The position numbers were made by a program, and so were the translations under genes. Positions 33,400-44,624 of a stretch of DNA of 64,000 bases are shown here, in pieces. Origin of the DNA: Magnolia sinica (Eukaryota > Streptophyta > Magnoliopsida > Magnoliales > Magnoliaceae). Position 1 is the first letter of the stretch. Each line of letters begins with the position of its first letter. The stretch is taken from contig NC_080590.1 in the NCBI RefSeq assembly GCF_029962835.1, forward strand, positions 59,952,001 through 60,016,000, written 5' to 3'. The notes below the pieces were generated by a model, which searched no databases, was not told the origin of the DNA, and was given only the letters and a program-made list of their open reading frames with translations.

Positions 33400-35330
33400 T
33401 ATAGCTTTTCCACAGCTTCTGAAGTACTCAAGCTCACGGGCTAATGTTTGTTTCTTTTGACTTTAAATATTGGACAGGTAAATGATAGTAAGTTCAGGCA
33501 AGAGTATAAAAAAGTGTCATTTCTTCCCCATTTGTGGTAAGCTCCAATAAGAACATGCAGGGTCAGATTTACTTTTCAGGTTACTGTACAAACCTAATTA
33601 GTATATCAAATATAAATGGTTCAAGAAGCTTTGTTGCATGATTGACAAACCTAAAGTCTACTTATGTTAGAATTCTAAGCTTCCCTGGAAAAATGAGAAT
33701 GCCTATGCTTCTTCCTATAAATAATCTGGTTAATGACTGAACTTTACTTTTTAAACTAAAAAAATGGATTAAAGAAGCTCAGGCTATTCAGCTATGAATG
33801 TTTTACTCCTTGCTCAATCTTAGATATGATGGTTGACTAATTGGTGTTCTAACATTTGCAAGGTAAGTTGTTGTTCATGGATATTACTACGTTAATGTGT
33901 GGTTTATTAGTATTCATGTGTAATTCTTATGGGCCATGCCTGATATCTGTTGTTTCGGGGCCATCTATCTTACCCAAGGCCATGGTTTATGGTTGAGTTT
34001 AGAAGTTAGGAACTCAAGAAAAGGTGCAGGAAGGCAATTATTTATGATTCCATAGAAATGGAGAAATAAAAAAGTTTTCCTTATTCTTCCTTCCCCTGTT
34101 GTTACAGGAATTGGTCAAATGAGATCTAGACATTGCTTATGGTTTTATTTTGAAATATAAAATATCTTAGAAAATGATATTTTTGGACGTTTTTAGGTTC
34201 CCTCTCTTAAATTATAGAATAAATGGCTTGAATTATTCAGGATGTTTTCTGAATTAAGAATAGTCCACAATTTAAAAATTGATGAATCTGGCATCATTGT
34301 TTGTTTTGGAACCAATTTCTTATAGGGAACCCAACCATAACCATCTTTGTCATATGATGTATTAAACAAAAGTGCTAACTTCTGTAACTCAATCAGATTA
34401 ATCAGAAATTGTGCCTATTTTTATTCAATGTATCTTCTTCCAGAAGTTGCACCTGTATGTGGGAAGGTTCTCTTTTTCTGTTTGTAACATTATTTTGATG
34501 TGATCATTTCTATATGTATATTTACTTTTGGAAAGTCAATTTTGAGTTTTTAAACCATGAAATAAAAGATAATAGAATTTCAAGCGGGCAACAGAGAATT
34601 ACATTATTCAAAAAGTTGGGAGCTCACTACTTGAGTATTATTGCAATGAAGAAAATGAGTGTACAGAGAGGGGTTCCTCATGTGACTGAAGTGGAAACAA
34701 ACTACATAACCATTATAAATAACAAGCCCACCAATAAAATGATACAACCAGACCACCACCTTACACTGGACCTTGGATACATACCAAGCATAACAACAGC
34801 CATCCAAACCGCCAACTCAGACTAACCATAAAGCATACCATTTTGCAGCAGGAAGACATCAAAAGCTGGTTTTTACACAATCATCTGTAATAAAATTCTT
34901 CTCATTGCATAACAACAAGAAACTTCTGCAGAATCTAGAAAAACAAATTACACCAACATCTTCAAATAGGGATCTTCACATACAATCTTTTGAAAACAAA
35001 TGACACAAATTAAATTATCTCCTTATGGTACAAATAGGAAAATTTTCTGTCTAACCAAACAAGAACCCACACAACAAGCCAAATGGAGCCTAAGCCCCTT
35101 TTTAACTTCGCCAATGCAACTCCTTGCATTGTCGTTCCCAAGCCCGGGTAAAGGAGGAGGGAGAATGGGCATCAAGGTGAGTTGTCTACTTTTCATTCCT
35201 TTTCCGAGAGACATTTTTAAAATGCTTGATGGTTAATTTCAAGAGTTTTCTTATAAAACGTATTAGTAATGACTTCTTCTACTACCATCTGAGGACCTCA
35301 AAGGCCCAACTAACTTGAGATTTTTATATG
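33400..35330. other. Non-coding CACTA interior
   Basis: This is A/T-rich intron-like sequence with only short frames (for example 34514-34825, not convincing). I see no recognisable gene, repeat or RNA here. Confidence 0.4.
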
Positions 35331-35333
35331 TAG

Positions 35334-35393
35334 GCTGATGTATTTTCAGCCCCACAGATCAATGTTTCCATTGCAAGGTTCAATATTGAAATG
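35334..35393 (+). pseudogene. Possible captured exon (unidentified)
   Basis: A 60-base open segment lies between ATATGTAG and ATG/GTAAAG. It reads ADVFSAPQINVSIARFNIEM in one frame. The splice signals fit but I do not recognise the product. Confidence 0.25.
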
Positions 35394-35831
35394 GTAAAGT
35401 TTTTAACTATTCATTTTATCTTTGTTTTTTCCTGTTCTTCATAAATAATTTGATGTCTTAGCCTCCTGTCATTACTAGCTAGTTTTGTCACTATTTGTAC
35501 ATATGTCAATCTCATGAGTCTTACTTTTTGTAATTTTCTTACCCTTGTAGTGATTATCAGAAGTAGTGGGCCATCATTGAAAGATTACCCTTGTAGTGAG
35601 TCTAGGTACATGTTTTCTTCCCTTCTATTGGTATTTTCTTCTACCTTTACATTTGAAGACTCGCCTGAGTCTTTGTTTGGCTTGACTCGATATTTAAGAA
35701 ATGGCTTGAGTGACATTGTAGTGCAATATGTTTCTATGATCTAGGTCTTCTCAGTTTTTTTGAAAATCTACCATCTTTATGTTTTTTTTTTCGCCTGATT
35801 CTATCTTCTGCTGATTGTATTAAAATGCAAG

Positions 35832-35900
35832 ATGGGAGAGGACAAGGATCTTTCAGTTATGACGAACGTGGATTTGCAAAAGCTGTTCCCAGGCAAGAAG
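35832..35900 (+). pseudogene. Possible captured exon (unidentified)
   Basis: A 69-base segment lies between an AATGCAAG acceptor and an AAG/GTAAGAG donor and is open in two frames. I cannot assign a product or choose the frame. Confidence 0.25.
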
Positions 35901-35984
35901 GTAAGAGAATAATACACCCAGGTGAACTTGAATCATACGCATGACATGTCACGTATCACAACATTGGCAACATGTCCATCTAAT

Positions 35985-36545
35985 TTAAGACATGCGCTGT
36001 AAATGCATTTTGGCTGAAAAGATACTTTCTTTCACATTGACTGAAAAGATATTGAGAGCTTTTTTTTTTTTTTTTTTTTCAAGCAATACTTTCTTCCACA
36101 TTGACTGAAAAGATATTAAGAGCTTTTTTTTTCTTGTTGAATTTGTGCCAAGGGAGTTCCACTTCTCTTTGTTTTTTACGGGGTGCATTTGTGTTGGAAA
36201 TACTTCTGATGTTAGATTGATGAGATAAATAAAGGAATGACAACTAAGTGCTACCTTCATTTAATCCCTTAACTGTTGTACCTAGGGGACATCTACCTCT
36301 GATGTTAGATTAACTGGTAGAGTATGAGGCCCTTCAAGGTCTCTAGCTACAACAGTCCTTGTAAGTTATAAAGACAAAATCATCAGTTTTATAAAAAAAA
36401 ATTTCTTTCTTTCTTTATATGGGTGAGGAGATAAAAAGCCAATCATCTAAACTGCCAATCTACCATTCAAAATTATCAAAGAGTAAGGTATTGAAGTTCC
36501 CTTCTTCTTCTTCTTCTTCTTCTTCTTAAGGTCTGAGCATTGAGT
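35985..36545. repeat. Short duplications and simple repeats in the CACTA interior
   Basis: A segment with CACATTGACTGAAAAGATAT occurs twice about 75 bp apart (near 36032 and 36098), each followed by a poly-T tract. A (TTC)n run lies at about 36502-36527. No coding function is apparent. Confidence 0.5.
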
Positions 36546-37208
36546 GATGAGTGGAACCTGTATAATGACATTGAAAAAATATGCATTGTTAACATTAGCA
36601 TCTAATCTTTAGATGGCTGTTTTATTTTATAGTAGAGGAGCTCTTCATCATTATGAATGCTATCTATTACATTTGCTGGTGGATGTTTTCTGGTAGCCAT
36701 TGGTATTCTTGCTCAACTTTGTAAGCCTCACCTCTTCAAGGCTAGAAAATCTCCAGCCTTGAGTTTCTTTTCTCTAACCCTATATATTCCCAAGAAGACT
36801 ACCTGTTTCTAACATTTTGATGCACCTAATGAGCTGACCAACCTAATTTTAGGCTAGAGCAACTGTGCAATTGGACCCACCTCATAATAGCTCGTTCTTG
36901 CACCCGATGTCAACATTACGGAGTTCATAATTTAGGTTGGGGTATTTCATCTATTTTCCTGTTATTTCTGTGGAGGGATGAGGCTAGGATGATGATGATG
37001 GTGATGTAAATAAATAAAGAAAAAGAAATTCAAACAAAGATTAGTGACTGACCAGGGAGTATTGGTGTGAAAATGGAAAATCTGTTCCTTAATACAAAGA
37101 TTAGTGGTGGGATGAGGCTAGGATGAGCCGTTCTAAATCTTGTTTTCCTAGACAGTTCTTCAAACCTTTTATTCCACTTGCTAATGTTCCTTGATACAAA
37201 TCATGCAG

Positions 37209-37282
37209 TCCCTGTATTTCTATATGGAGCAGCAGATGAGCAAGCAAGGACCCTTGATTCAACCATTAGAATTGCTAGACAG
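37209..37282 (+). pseudogene. Formiminotransferase-like captured exon
   Basis: Bounded by ATCATGCAG and CAG/GTGAGT, this 74-base exon reads VPVFLYGAADEQARTLDSTI RIARQ. The LYGAA...TLDS pattern resembles the plant glutamate formiminotransferase-like (folate-related) protein family. Flanking intron-like sequence on both sides shows it was captured as genomic DNA, not as cDNA. Identification rests on one short exon. Confidence 0.45.
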
Positions 37283-37771
37283 GTGAGTATGTATGTACTC
37301 TCCTTGTTGCTGGTGGAGTATCATCCAAATGCTCCTTTTGGTTATGGCTTGTGTTTTTTGAACTTAGCAATTGATGGATTCACGAATGCAACTCAGGATT
37401 CCAAAACTGCAAGGTTTGTCAGTTCATGAGTTGACTGTTTCTCCTCTTGTTTGTGAACTTGTGCTTTCTGAAAATATTCTAACCTGGGAAATGAGAGCTT
37501 TGGTGTGGAGTAGAAATGAGAAGACAGTGATGCCAACAATGTGGGTCCAATGCTGCAAAAATGTGGGAAATGCTTTTATCATATTTGTTGTTTGTGTTCA
37601 CAAGTTATGGTTCACCCAGTGAATAAATTCTAACCTGCATGCATGGGTTATGGTCTACATGGAATCTGTGAGTTATTTACTACATTTAAAAAAGCAGGTG
37701 TTTTGGGCAGAGGTTTGTGGGGTATGTCCTAAATCCGGGTTTCTTAAGGGCTTTTTGGGGTAGAAATCTGT

Positions 37772-38190
37772 GGAGAGCTCCACCTCGAGATTTTCTTGAA
37801 GGACTTGCAGGAAGATTTTATGGGTGGGGTTGAGATTCTTGTTTCAAATCCTGTTGTCTTTTTCCGTGAGACAGTGCTTGAGAAGTCAGTCAGGACTTTA
37901 ATGAGCAAGTCCCTTAACAAGCACAATCGTGTCTACACGGAGGCCCGTCCCTTGGAAGATGGGCTTGCTGAGCCATTGACAAGGGGCGTGTCGGCCCTAG
38001 GGATGACCCAAAAGCCCGCTCAAAGATCCTATCTGAAGAATTCGGGTGGGACAAGGATCTTGCCAAGTAGATCTGGTGTTTTGGACTCGAAACTACTGGC
38101 CCAAATATGGTTGTTGACATGTACAAGGGAGTTCAGTACCTGAATGAAATCAAGGATTCTGTTGTGGCTCGGTTCTAATGGGCATCAAGG
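37772..38190 (+). pseudogene. Elongation factor 2 fragment
   Basis: The frame from 37772 reads [20 protein letters not shown] and continues through a FRETVLEKS and a [12 protein letters not shown] segment, unmistakably eukaryotic/plant EF-2 near the start of domain IV. A one-base loss near 37970 shifts the frame. Beyond it [20 protein letters not shown], a stop (38068-38070), then [20 protein letters not shown] and another stop (about 38175) follow. About 140 codons of an EF-2 of roughly 840 residues remain, without an intron. It sits among other gene scraps in the CACTA element. Confidence 0.85.
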
Positions 38191-38535
38191 AGTTTGGTAC
38201 GTCTCTTGTCAAGAATGCACATGTGTAGTTCATCAAACAATACATTATGTGATATCGTGTTCATAATATCTATGTTGTAATTACAGTTATCTATAATAAT
38301 AATAATTTTTTCATTATAGTGCATTCACAATAGTTATTATTGTGGTTATAGTTATTCATTATGTGATAGGTTTTCAGGCGAGATGAACGAGTTTCAAAAC
38401 AAAACAGTCTGCGATTTTGAGAAGCGATCGATTCCCAGGATGTATGTGTCTTTCAGGGGTCATCTGCACCTTGGAAGCATACAATGGAAGGTAAGGAAAA
38501 CCCTCGAGTTCTCTTCTTTGAATCATGATTGGAGT

Positions 38536-38880
38536 GGCCTGGCCATTTGGACAGGCCGTATTTATGAACCGCTGCTCGAAATTAATGGAGCAGACCTGGA
38601 TGTGCGTCGGAGCTATCCGGAAGAGCGGGGGTCCCTGGAAGGTGGGAACCGCTGTTATGACCATGATGAAGCTGTCCATTTCCTATGGACAGCATTGGAG
38701 GGCCTGGCCATTTAGACAGGCCGTGTTTATGTATTTGATCGAAATTAATGGAGTAGACCCGGATGTGCGTCGGAGCTATTCGGAAGAGCGGGGTTCCCTG
38801 GAAAGAGGGAACCACTATTATGACCATAATGAAGCTGTCCATTTTTTATGGACAGCATTGGAAGGGCCTGGCCATTTGCG
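38536..38880. repeat. 165-bp tandem repeat (about 2.1 copies)
   Basis: The unit starts GGCCTGGCCATTT at 38536, 38701 and 38865 (third copy truncated). Each copy contains GTGCGTCGGAGCTAT and GAAGCTGTCCATTT. The start TGGCCATTTGGACAGGCC can form a short hairpin. Frames run through it on both strands, but I recognise no protein. Confidence 0.75.
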
Positions 38881-38919
38881 CCAGATGGCCATATTTATAT
38901 CTGTATTTGCAGGGACCAT

Positions 38920-40685
38920 ACCCTTAACCTAAACCAAAACCATAACCTTAACCTATAACCGAAACCTCAACCTATAACCTTAACCTAAACCTTAACCTAA
39001 AACCTAAACCTATACCTAAAACCTAAATGTATTCTCAAATCCCTAAACCTAAACTTACACCTAATCCTAATCTTAACTCCCTAACCTAAACTTATACCTA
39101 AACATGAAAACACAAACATAAACCCGATCCCGAACCCGAACCCGATTTCCTAAACCTAAACCTTAACCTATTCTCAATTCCCTAAACCTATATCTTATAA
39201 CCTAAACCTAAACCTAAACCTAAACCTAAACCTTAACCTATACCTATAACCTTAACCTAAACCTAAACCTTAACCTTAACCTTAACCTTAACCTAAAACC
39301 CAAACTTATAACCTAAACCTAAATCAAAACATAAAACCAAAACCAAAACCAAAACCAAAATCTATAACCTAAACCCGAACGCATTCTCAAATCCTATAAC
39401 CTATAATCTAAACCTAAACCTAAACCTAAACCTAAACCTAAACCTATAACATATAACCTAAACCAAAACCTATAACCTAAACCAAAGCCAAAACCTATAG
39501 CCTAAACCCGAACCCATTCTCAAATCCAAAACCTATAACCTAAACCTAAACCTTAACCTAAACCGTTAACCTATAACCTAAATCAAAACCTATAACCTAA
39601 ACCAAAACCAAAACCTATAACCTAAACCCGAACCCATTATCAAATCCCAAAACCTATAACCTAAACCAAAACCAAAACCTATAACCTAAACCCGAACCCA
39701 TTCTCAAATCCCAAAACCCAAACCTGAACCTAAACCTAAACCTAAAACCTAAACCTAAACCTATAACCTAAACTCAAATCCCTAAACGTAAACCTAAACC
39801 TAATCCTATAACCTAAACTCAAATCCCTAAACCTTAACTTATAACCTAACCTAAACCTATACTTATAACCTAAAACTATTCTCAAATCCCAAAGCCTATA
39901 ACCTAAACCTAACCTTTCCCAAAACCTATAACCTAAACTCAATTCCCTAAACTTAAACCTACACCTAATCCTAATCTTAACTCCCTAACCTAAACCTAAA
40001 CCTAAACTTGAAAACCCAAACCTAAACCCAATCCCGAACCTGAACCCAATTTCCTAAACCTAAACCATAACCCATACACAAATCCAAAAACCTATAACCT
40101 AAACCTAAACCTAAACCTAAACCTAAACCAAAACTTATAACCTAAACCCGAACCCATTCTCAAATTCCAAAACCTATAGCTTAAACCAAAACCTATAACC
40201 TAAACCTGAACCCATTCTCAAATCCCAAAACCTATAACTTAAACCAAAACCTATAACCTAAACCTGAAACCATTCTCAAATCCCAAAACCTATAACGTAA
40301 ACCTAAACCTTAACCTAAACCTATAACCTATAACCTAAACCAAAACCTATAACCTAAACCAAAACCAAAACCTATAACCTAAGCCCGAACCCATTCTCAA
40401 ATCCCATAACCTATAACCTAAACCAAAACCTATAACCTAAACCAAAACCAAAACCAAAACCTATAACCTAAACTTGAACTCATTCTCAAATCCCAAGACC
40501 TTTAACCTAAACCTAAACCTTAACATAAACCTATAGCCTATAACCTAAATCAAAACCTATAACCAAAACCAAAACCTATAACCTAAACCCGAACCCATTC
40601 TCAAATCCAAAAACCTATAACCTAAACCAAAACCAAAACCTATAACCTAAACCCGAACACATTCTCAAATCCCAAAACCTATAAC
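38920..40685. repeat. Telomere-like degenerate array, left part
   Basis: About 1.77 kb of short units CCTAAA, CCTATAA, CCAAAA and CCTTAA, punctuated by longer anchors such as CCCATTCTCAAATCCC. The basic unit is the hexamer CCTAAA, not the plant telomere heptamer CCCTAAA. Long Leu/Gly/Tyr/Arg frames on the minus strand come from the repeat. The array is cut at 40686 by the Athila element and resumes at 52334. Confidence 0.9.
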
Positions 40686-42784
40686 TGATGAGGGTCGAAT
40701 ATTGCATATCAGACCCTAATTAGTGCATGATTTTACATACATGATAATGCTTAATGGAATATTTTAATTATATTTTTGTTACAGGATGAAATCAGGAGCG
40801 TTGATGGAAAAAGAGTACTACAAGCATGGATTTGATGTTCCAAAGTCACCAGAGCAAGGGACGCACTCCAGAGAACTAAGACTGAAGAATTCACATGCCA
40901 GGGACCCGAGGAAATCAAGCCGTTCACGTTAAAAAGGCCCAAAAATAGTCCAAAATGCAAGATCACATGGTTCTCACCATCCAATTGGCTCGAAACTCCA
41001 TATATGGCCTGGACGCCATAAATAAACCGTACATACTAAATTTCAACCATTGGATATCTCGAGAAGTGGGCCAACGGACAGATCAGCCCATTAATCTTCA
41101 ATTTTAGGCCCACCTACAATCCGGATATACTTCAAAATTGACCCAGACGGTTTAAATAAGGTGAGAAACAGGATGGATGGATTGGATTTCTCGAAAGCAT
41201 CACAGTGGACCCCATATGTATAGCATGTGTACATAGTGCACATGTGCACTGCCTGAGCACCGAACGACCTGCGTCGGTCAGCAGCGCTGACCCGACGCCC
41301 TTTCAAAAAAAAATGGAAACTTCCGTTTCAGCGCCGCGTAACGGACGGAAAGTCCGTTTTTACGGACCGCTGTGGGCCCCACCGGTGGTACGAACGTTTA
41401 ATCTAAACCGTTCATCGTGTAGAAGGGTTCAATATCTACAAAACCATGTTTACAGTTTGTGCCCATACGTGCACACGTGTGAGATATAGAGGTCACAAGC
41501 GGGCTGCCCTGTAACGTTCAAAAAGATCTCAGCATGATTCCTTCTTTGGGCAGCGTCCACGCAAATTCAAAACCACCCATATGCGGTCGAAATCTCGTCC
41601 TGAATCCAATGTACGGGATGGATTTTCCCGAAAATGCCTATGTGGGGCCCACCGAGCATCACAGCGGAAGAACTCCGCGTACCCTGTTTTAGGCGCCGGA
41701 CGCTGTCCGATTTTTGCAGCAGTTGTGGCCCACCTCTACGGTTCAGATGAAAGATCTGATCCGTCCATCATGAAGATGACTTGGAAACGTCCTAAGGGAC
41801 GATATTTATTTGGTAATTGAGCAAGGAAAAGGGGGGCTGTTTTGCATCCGAACTCGGCAGCGAAAGGGAGTCCGCACGCGGCTGTTGCTGCGACAGCGTT
41901 TCCACCGTCCTTCCAGCTGCTATAAGAAAGAGAGAGAGAGCTCGTTTTAAAGGGGAAGCCAGAGGGAAAAAGGCTAGAAATCGAGAGTTTTGAGGAGATC
42001 AAGAGAAAGAGAAGAGAAAGAAAAGAAAAGAGAAGAAAAGAGAAGAAAAGAGAAGAAAGAGTTTAGCAGGATGTTTTCATTCCATCATTGTTATTTTTCT
42101 TACTTTTTAACTGATCACATTGATAGCTAAATCCCTTAGCTAGGGCTGAGATGAAGCCTCTAACTTGAATAGTCCTTGTCTATTGATTTAATCCTAATTT
42201 AATTGATTTGTTTCTTTCTCTAGTATGCTTAATTGAAAGTTTTGTACTTCTCCATTCTAGGAGTTTAACCAAAGTCTAGTTATGGATGTTGTTTGGAACA
42301 TTATCTAGGTGCTTGTGTCTGACCATGAACAGGTTCCTATAGAGGAAGAAACAGGAATTTACATCTCTTCATGCCTGACCATGGATGGAAAGTTGTAATC
42401 CATATGCTTTAAGGAATTATACATTCTGTGTGCCCGACCAAGGACATAGAGTGCACTTTATTTATTTTGATATCAATCTGGATTAGGGTGAATCAACAGG
42501 CAGAACAAGGTTTATGATAGTTAGGGGTGGATTCGAAAGTCCTAGTCTTCTCTTTGATTGAATTTTCCTCATTATTCTTGGTTATTTTTCCATTGATTTT
42601 TATTTAGTTTATTTAATTACTATCGCAAATATCTGTTGGATTAGTTAAGAAGAGTCTTTAATTTTGAATTGTGACGACCAGTCCTCGTGGGAACGATCTC
42701 GTAATACGTACCATATCTACATCTGATTCGTATACTTGCGAGTTTAAAAATCATTTAAATCAGGTTGGTTTAAATAAAACATCA
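40686..42784 (+). repeat. 5' LTR of the Athila element (2.1 kb)
   Basis: It begins TGATGAGGGTCGAATATTGC and ends AAAACATCA before the primer site. It contains two GTGGGGCCCAC-type motifs (about 41371-41383 and 41641-41653), a GA-rich tract (42000-42060) and a TATAAGAAA box-like sequence at 41921. The left flank is ...CCTATAAC of the telomere-like array. Confidence 0.9.
41921..41929 (+). promoter_or_regulatory. Candidate TATA box in the Athila LTR
   Basis: TATAAGAAA occurs after a G/C-rich stretch and before a GA-rich leader, and the same sequence is in the 3' LTR at about 51543. A promoter role is inferred from position only. Confidence 0.35.
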
Positions 42785-42790
42785 AGTTTT

Positions 42791-42808
42791 TGGCGCCGTT
42801 GCCGGGGG
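42791..42808 (+). other. Primer binding site (tRNA-Asp) of the Athila element
   Basis: TGGCGCCGTTGCCGGGGG lies six bases after the LTR end. It is complementary to the 3' end of plant tRNA-Asp except for the last base (usually GGGGA). This primer is typical of Athila elements. Confidence 0.85.
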
Positions 42809-43508
42809 ACTGTTTTGGTCCAATTGGATTTAGGATTCTCTCTTATCATAATTCATAGTCTTAGGTTTTTAACTTTAGGTTAAATTTTATTTTATTTTAT
42901 TTTTTATTATTTTATTTTTTTAGAAACTAACTTATTTCCTGTTTTGTAGGGTCCTGACATAAACTACTAATTTGGTAATCTCTTTCTAAATTCTCTACTT
43001 TTTTTAATTTCTATTTTTAGAATCAGGGTTTTATTTTTTAGAAATTTTCTATTTCTAGGCTATTTTATTTTATTTTTAGAAATTTCCTATTTTCTAATTC
43101 TAGATTCCGATTCTTCTTTCAAGTAACTTTCTATTTTCTAGTTTTAGAAATTTTTTTCCCTTTTTAGAAACTAACTTAGTTTTTATTTCTAAGATTAGAA
43201 ACTTTCGTTTTTAGAAATTAACCATTGCTTAGGATTTTTCTAGCATTATTTTAGGAAATTTAATTTATTTTTATTTTCTTTTTGTTTACAGGAATTGAGG
43301 AAGGAAGTTGCTAAATAACATTGTCTTCAAAAGGAGGAGCTCCCTATTCTTCAGACATTCATCATCTCCTTTTCTCGGGTTATTCCTTCCAATTCTCGTT
43401 TACATAGCTTTCTCTTGTTTTTAGGAATTCATAACTTTTTCCTTTAGTTTTATTCATCTTAGGTTGCATCTTAGTTTAGTTTTCTTTCTTATATTGATAA
43501 CATAGTTT
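42809..43508 (+). other. Untranslated leader of the Athila element
   Basis: 700 bp of T-rich sequence with repeated TTTCTATTTTTAGAA-like text lies between the primer site and the gag ATG. There is no coding frame. Confidence 0.6.
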
Positions 43509-44624
43509 ATGCTAGGACGTAGATCTCTGAACATAGAACTAGCACATTTTGACCCTGAAATAGAAAGAACCTTTCATAGACGATTTAGAAACATCCTGTT
43601 TGACATGACGGAAGAGAATGGAACTAAAGCTCTTAGAGATTATTCAGCTCCTGTCCAATTCAATGCGCCTTCATGTATAGTGTTGCCTGCCACCACAGCA
43701 ACACACTTTGAACTTAAACCTGGGGTCATACAACTGTTGCCATCCTTTTATGGTTCAGATAAGGAGGATCCATATCATCATGTGAAAGAATTCTTAGACA
43801 TTTGCTCCACCTTTAAGTTCCAAAACTTTTCAGACGATTCGATCCGTTTGCGCCTTTTTCCTTTTTCTTTGAAGGATAAGGCGAAAGCATGGTTGAATTC
43901 TCTAGGAGTTGGGACTATCACTACATAGGACCAACTGTCTAAGAAGTTCTTAAACAAGTTCTTCCAAGTTCACAAAACTAATGCTCTCCGTAGAGAAATT
44001 ACGAATTTCACACAAAAAGAGGGTGAGCACTTTCATGAATGTTGGGAAAGATGGAAGGACTTACTTCTTAAATGTCCACACCATGGTTTTGAAAAGTGGC
44101 AACAAGTTCAATACTTTTATGACGGTCTGACACCCCAAAATCGTCGCATGGTTGACGCCACCAGTGGAGGGTCATTCATGACCAAAAGTGATGTTGAAGC
44201 GTGGAATTTCTTTGAGACCTTGTGTGAAAATTCCCAGCAATGGGACTACTCAAATAGAGGTGAAAGGAGTCCCCAACCACAGAAGAAAGGTGGTATATAT
44301 GAGGTAGGAGTCACGCCAGATCTTTATGCCAAAATTGATAGCCTGACAAAGAAAGTGGATGCTTTAATGTTAAATAATGGACCTCCACAAACAACTCAAG
44401 TCGAGTCATGTGCCATATGTTATAGTCCCGCCCATCCTACGCCATCTTGTCCATCTAGTTCAGCATTTCCAGAATTTGTCCCTGAACAAGTACATGCTAT
44501 GAACACCTTTCGGAGACCTGGGAATGATCCTTACTCAGACACCTACAACCCAGGGTGGGCTAGACATCCAAATTTCTCTTGAGCAAAAGGACCACAACAA
44601 GGAGGACCATCTGAAAATCCTCCT
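43509..44624 (+). pseudogene. Gag of the Athila element, with two nonsense codons
   Basis: ATG 43509 opens a gag frame (MLGRRSLNIELAHFDPEIER) with the core at YHHVKEFLDICSTFKFQNFS and LFPFSLKDKAKAWLNSL. TAG at 43926-43928 interrupts it, after which the same frame continues (LSKKFLNKFFQVHKTNALRR, then ECWERWKDLL) past a CAICYSPAHPTPSC zinc-knuckle-like motif. A second stop, TGA, is at 44580-44582. The frame is the same as that of pol, so gag-pol would be one polyprotein interrupted only by these two codons. There are no frameshifts. Confidence 0.85.

Noticed and set aside
34514..34825. Plus-strand frame of 103 codons in the CACTA interior
   Set aside because: No recognisable domain, A/T-rich surroundings and no splice or start context; the reverse strand is equally open.
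39742..39942. Leu/Gly/Tyr/Arg-rich minus-strand frames in the telomere-like array (also 52462-52722 and 56421-56654)
   Set aside because: Direct translation of AGGTTTAGGTTATAGG-type repeats; not coding.
38920..40685. True chromosome end
   Set aside because: The unit is mostly a degenerate hexamer, the array is bounded by CACTA sequence on both sides, and ordinary repeats continue for many kb beyond.
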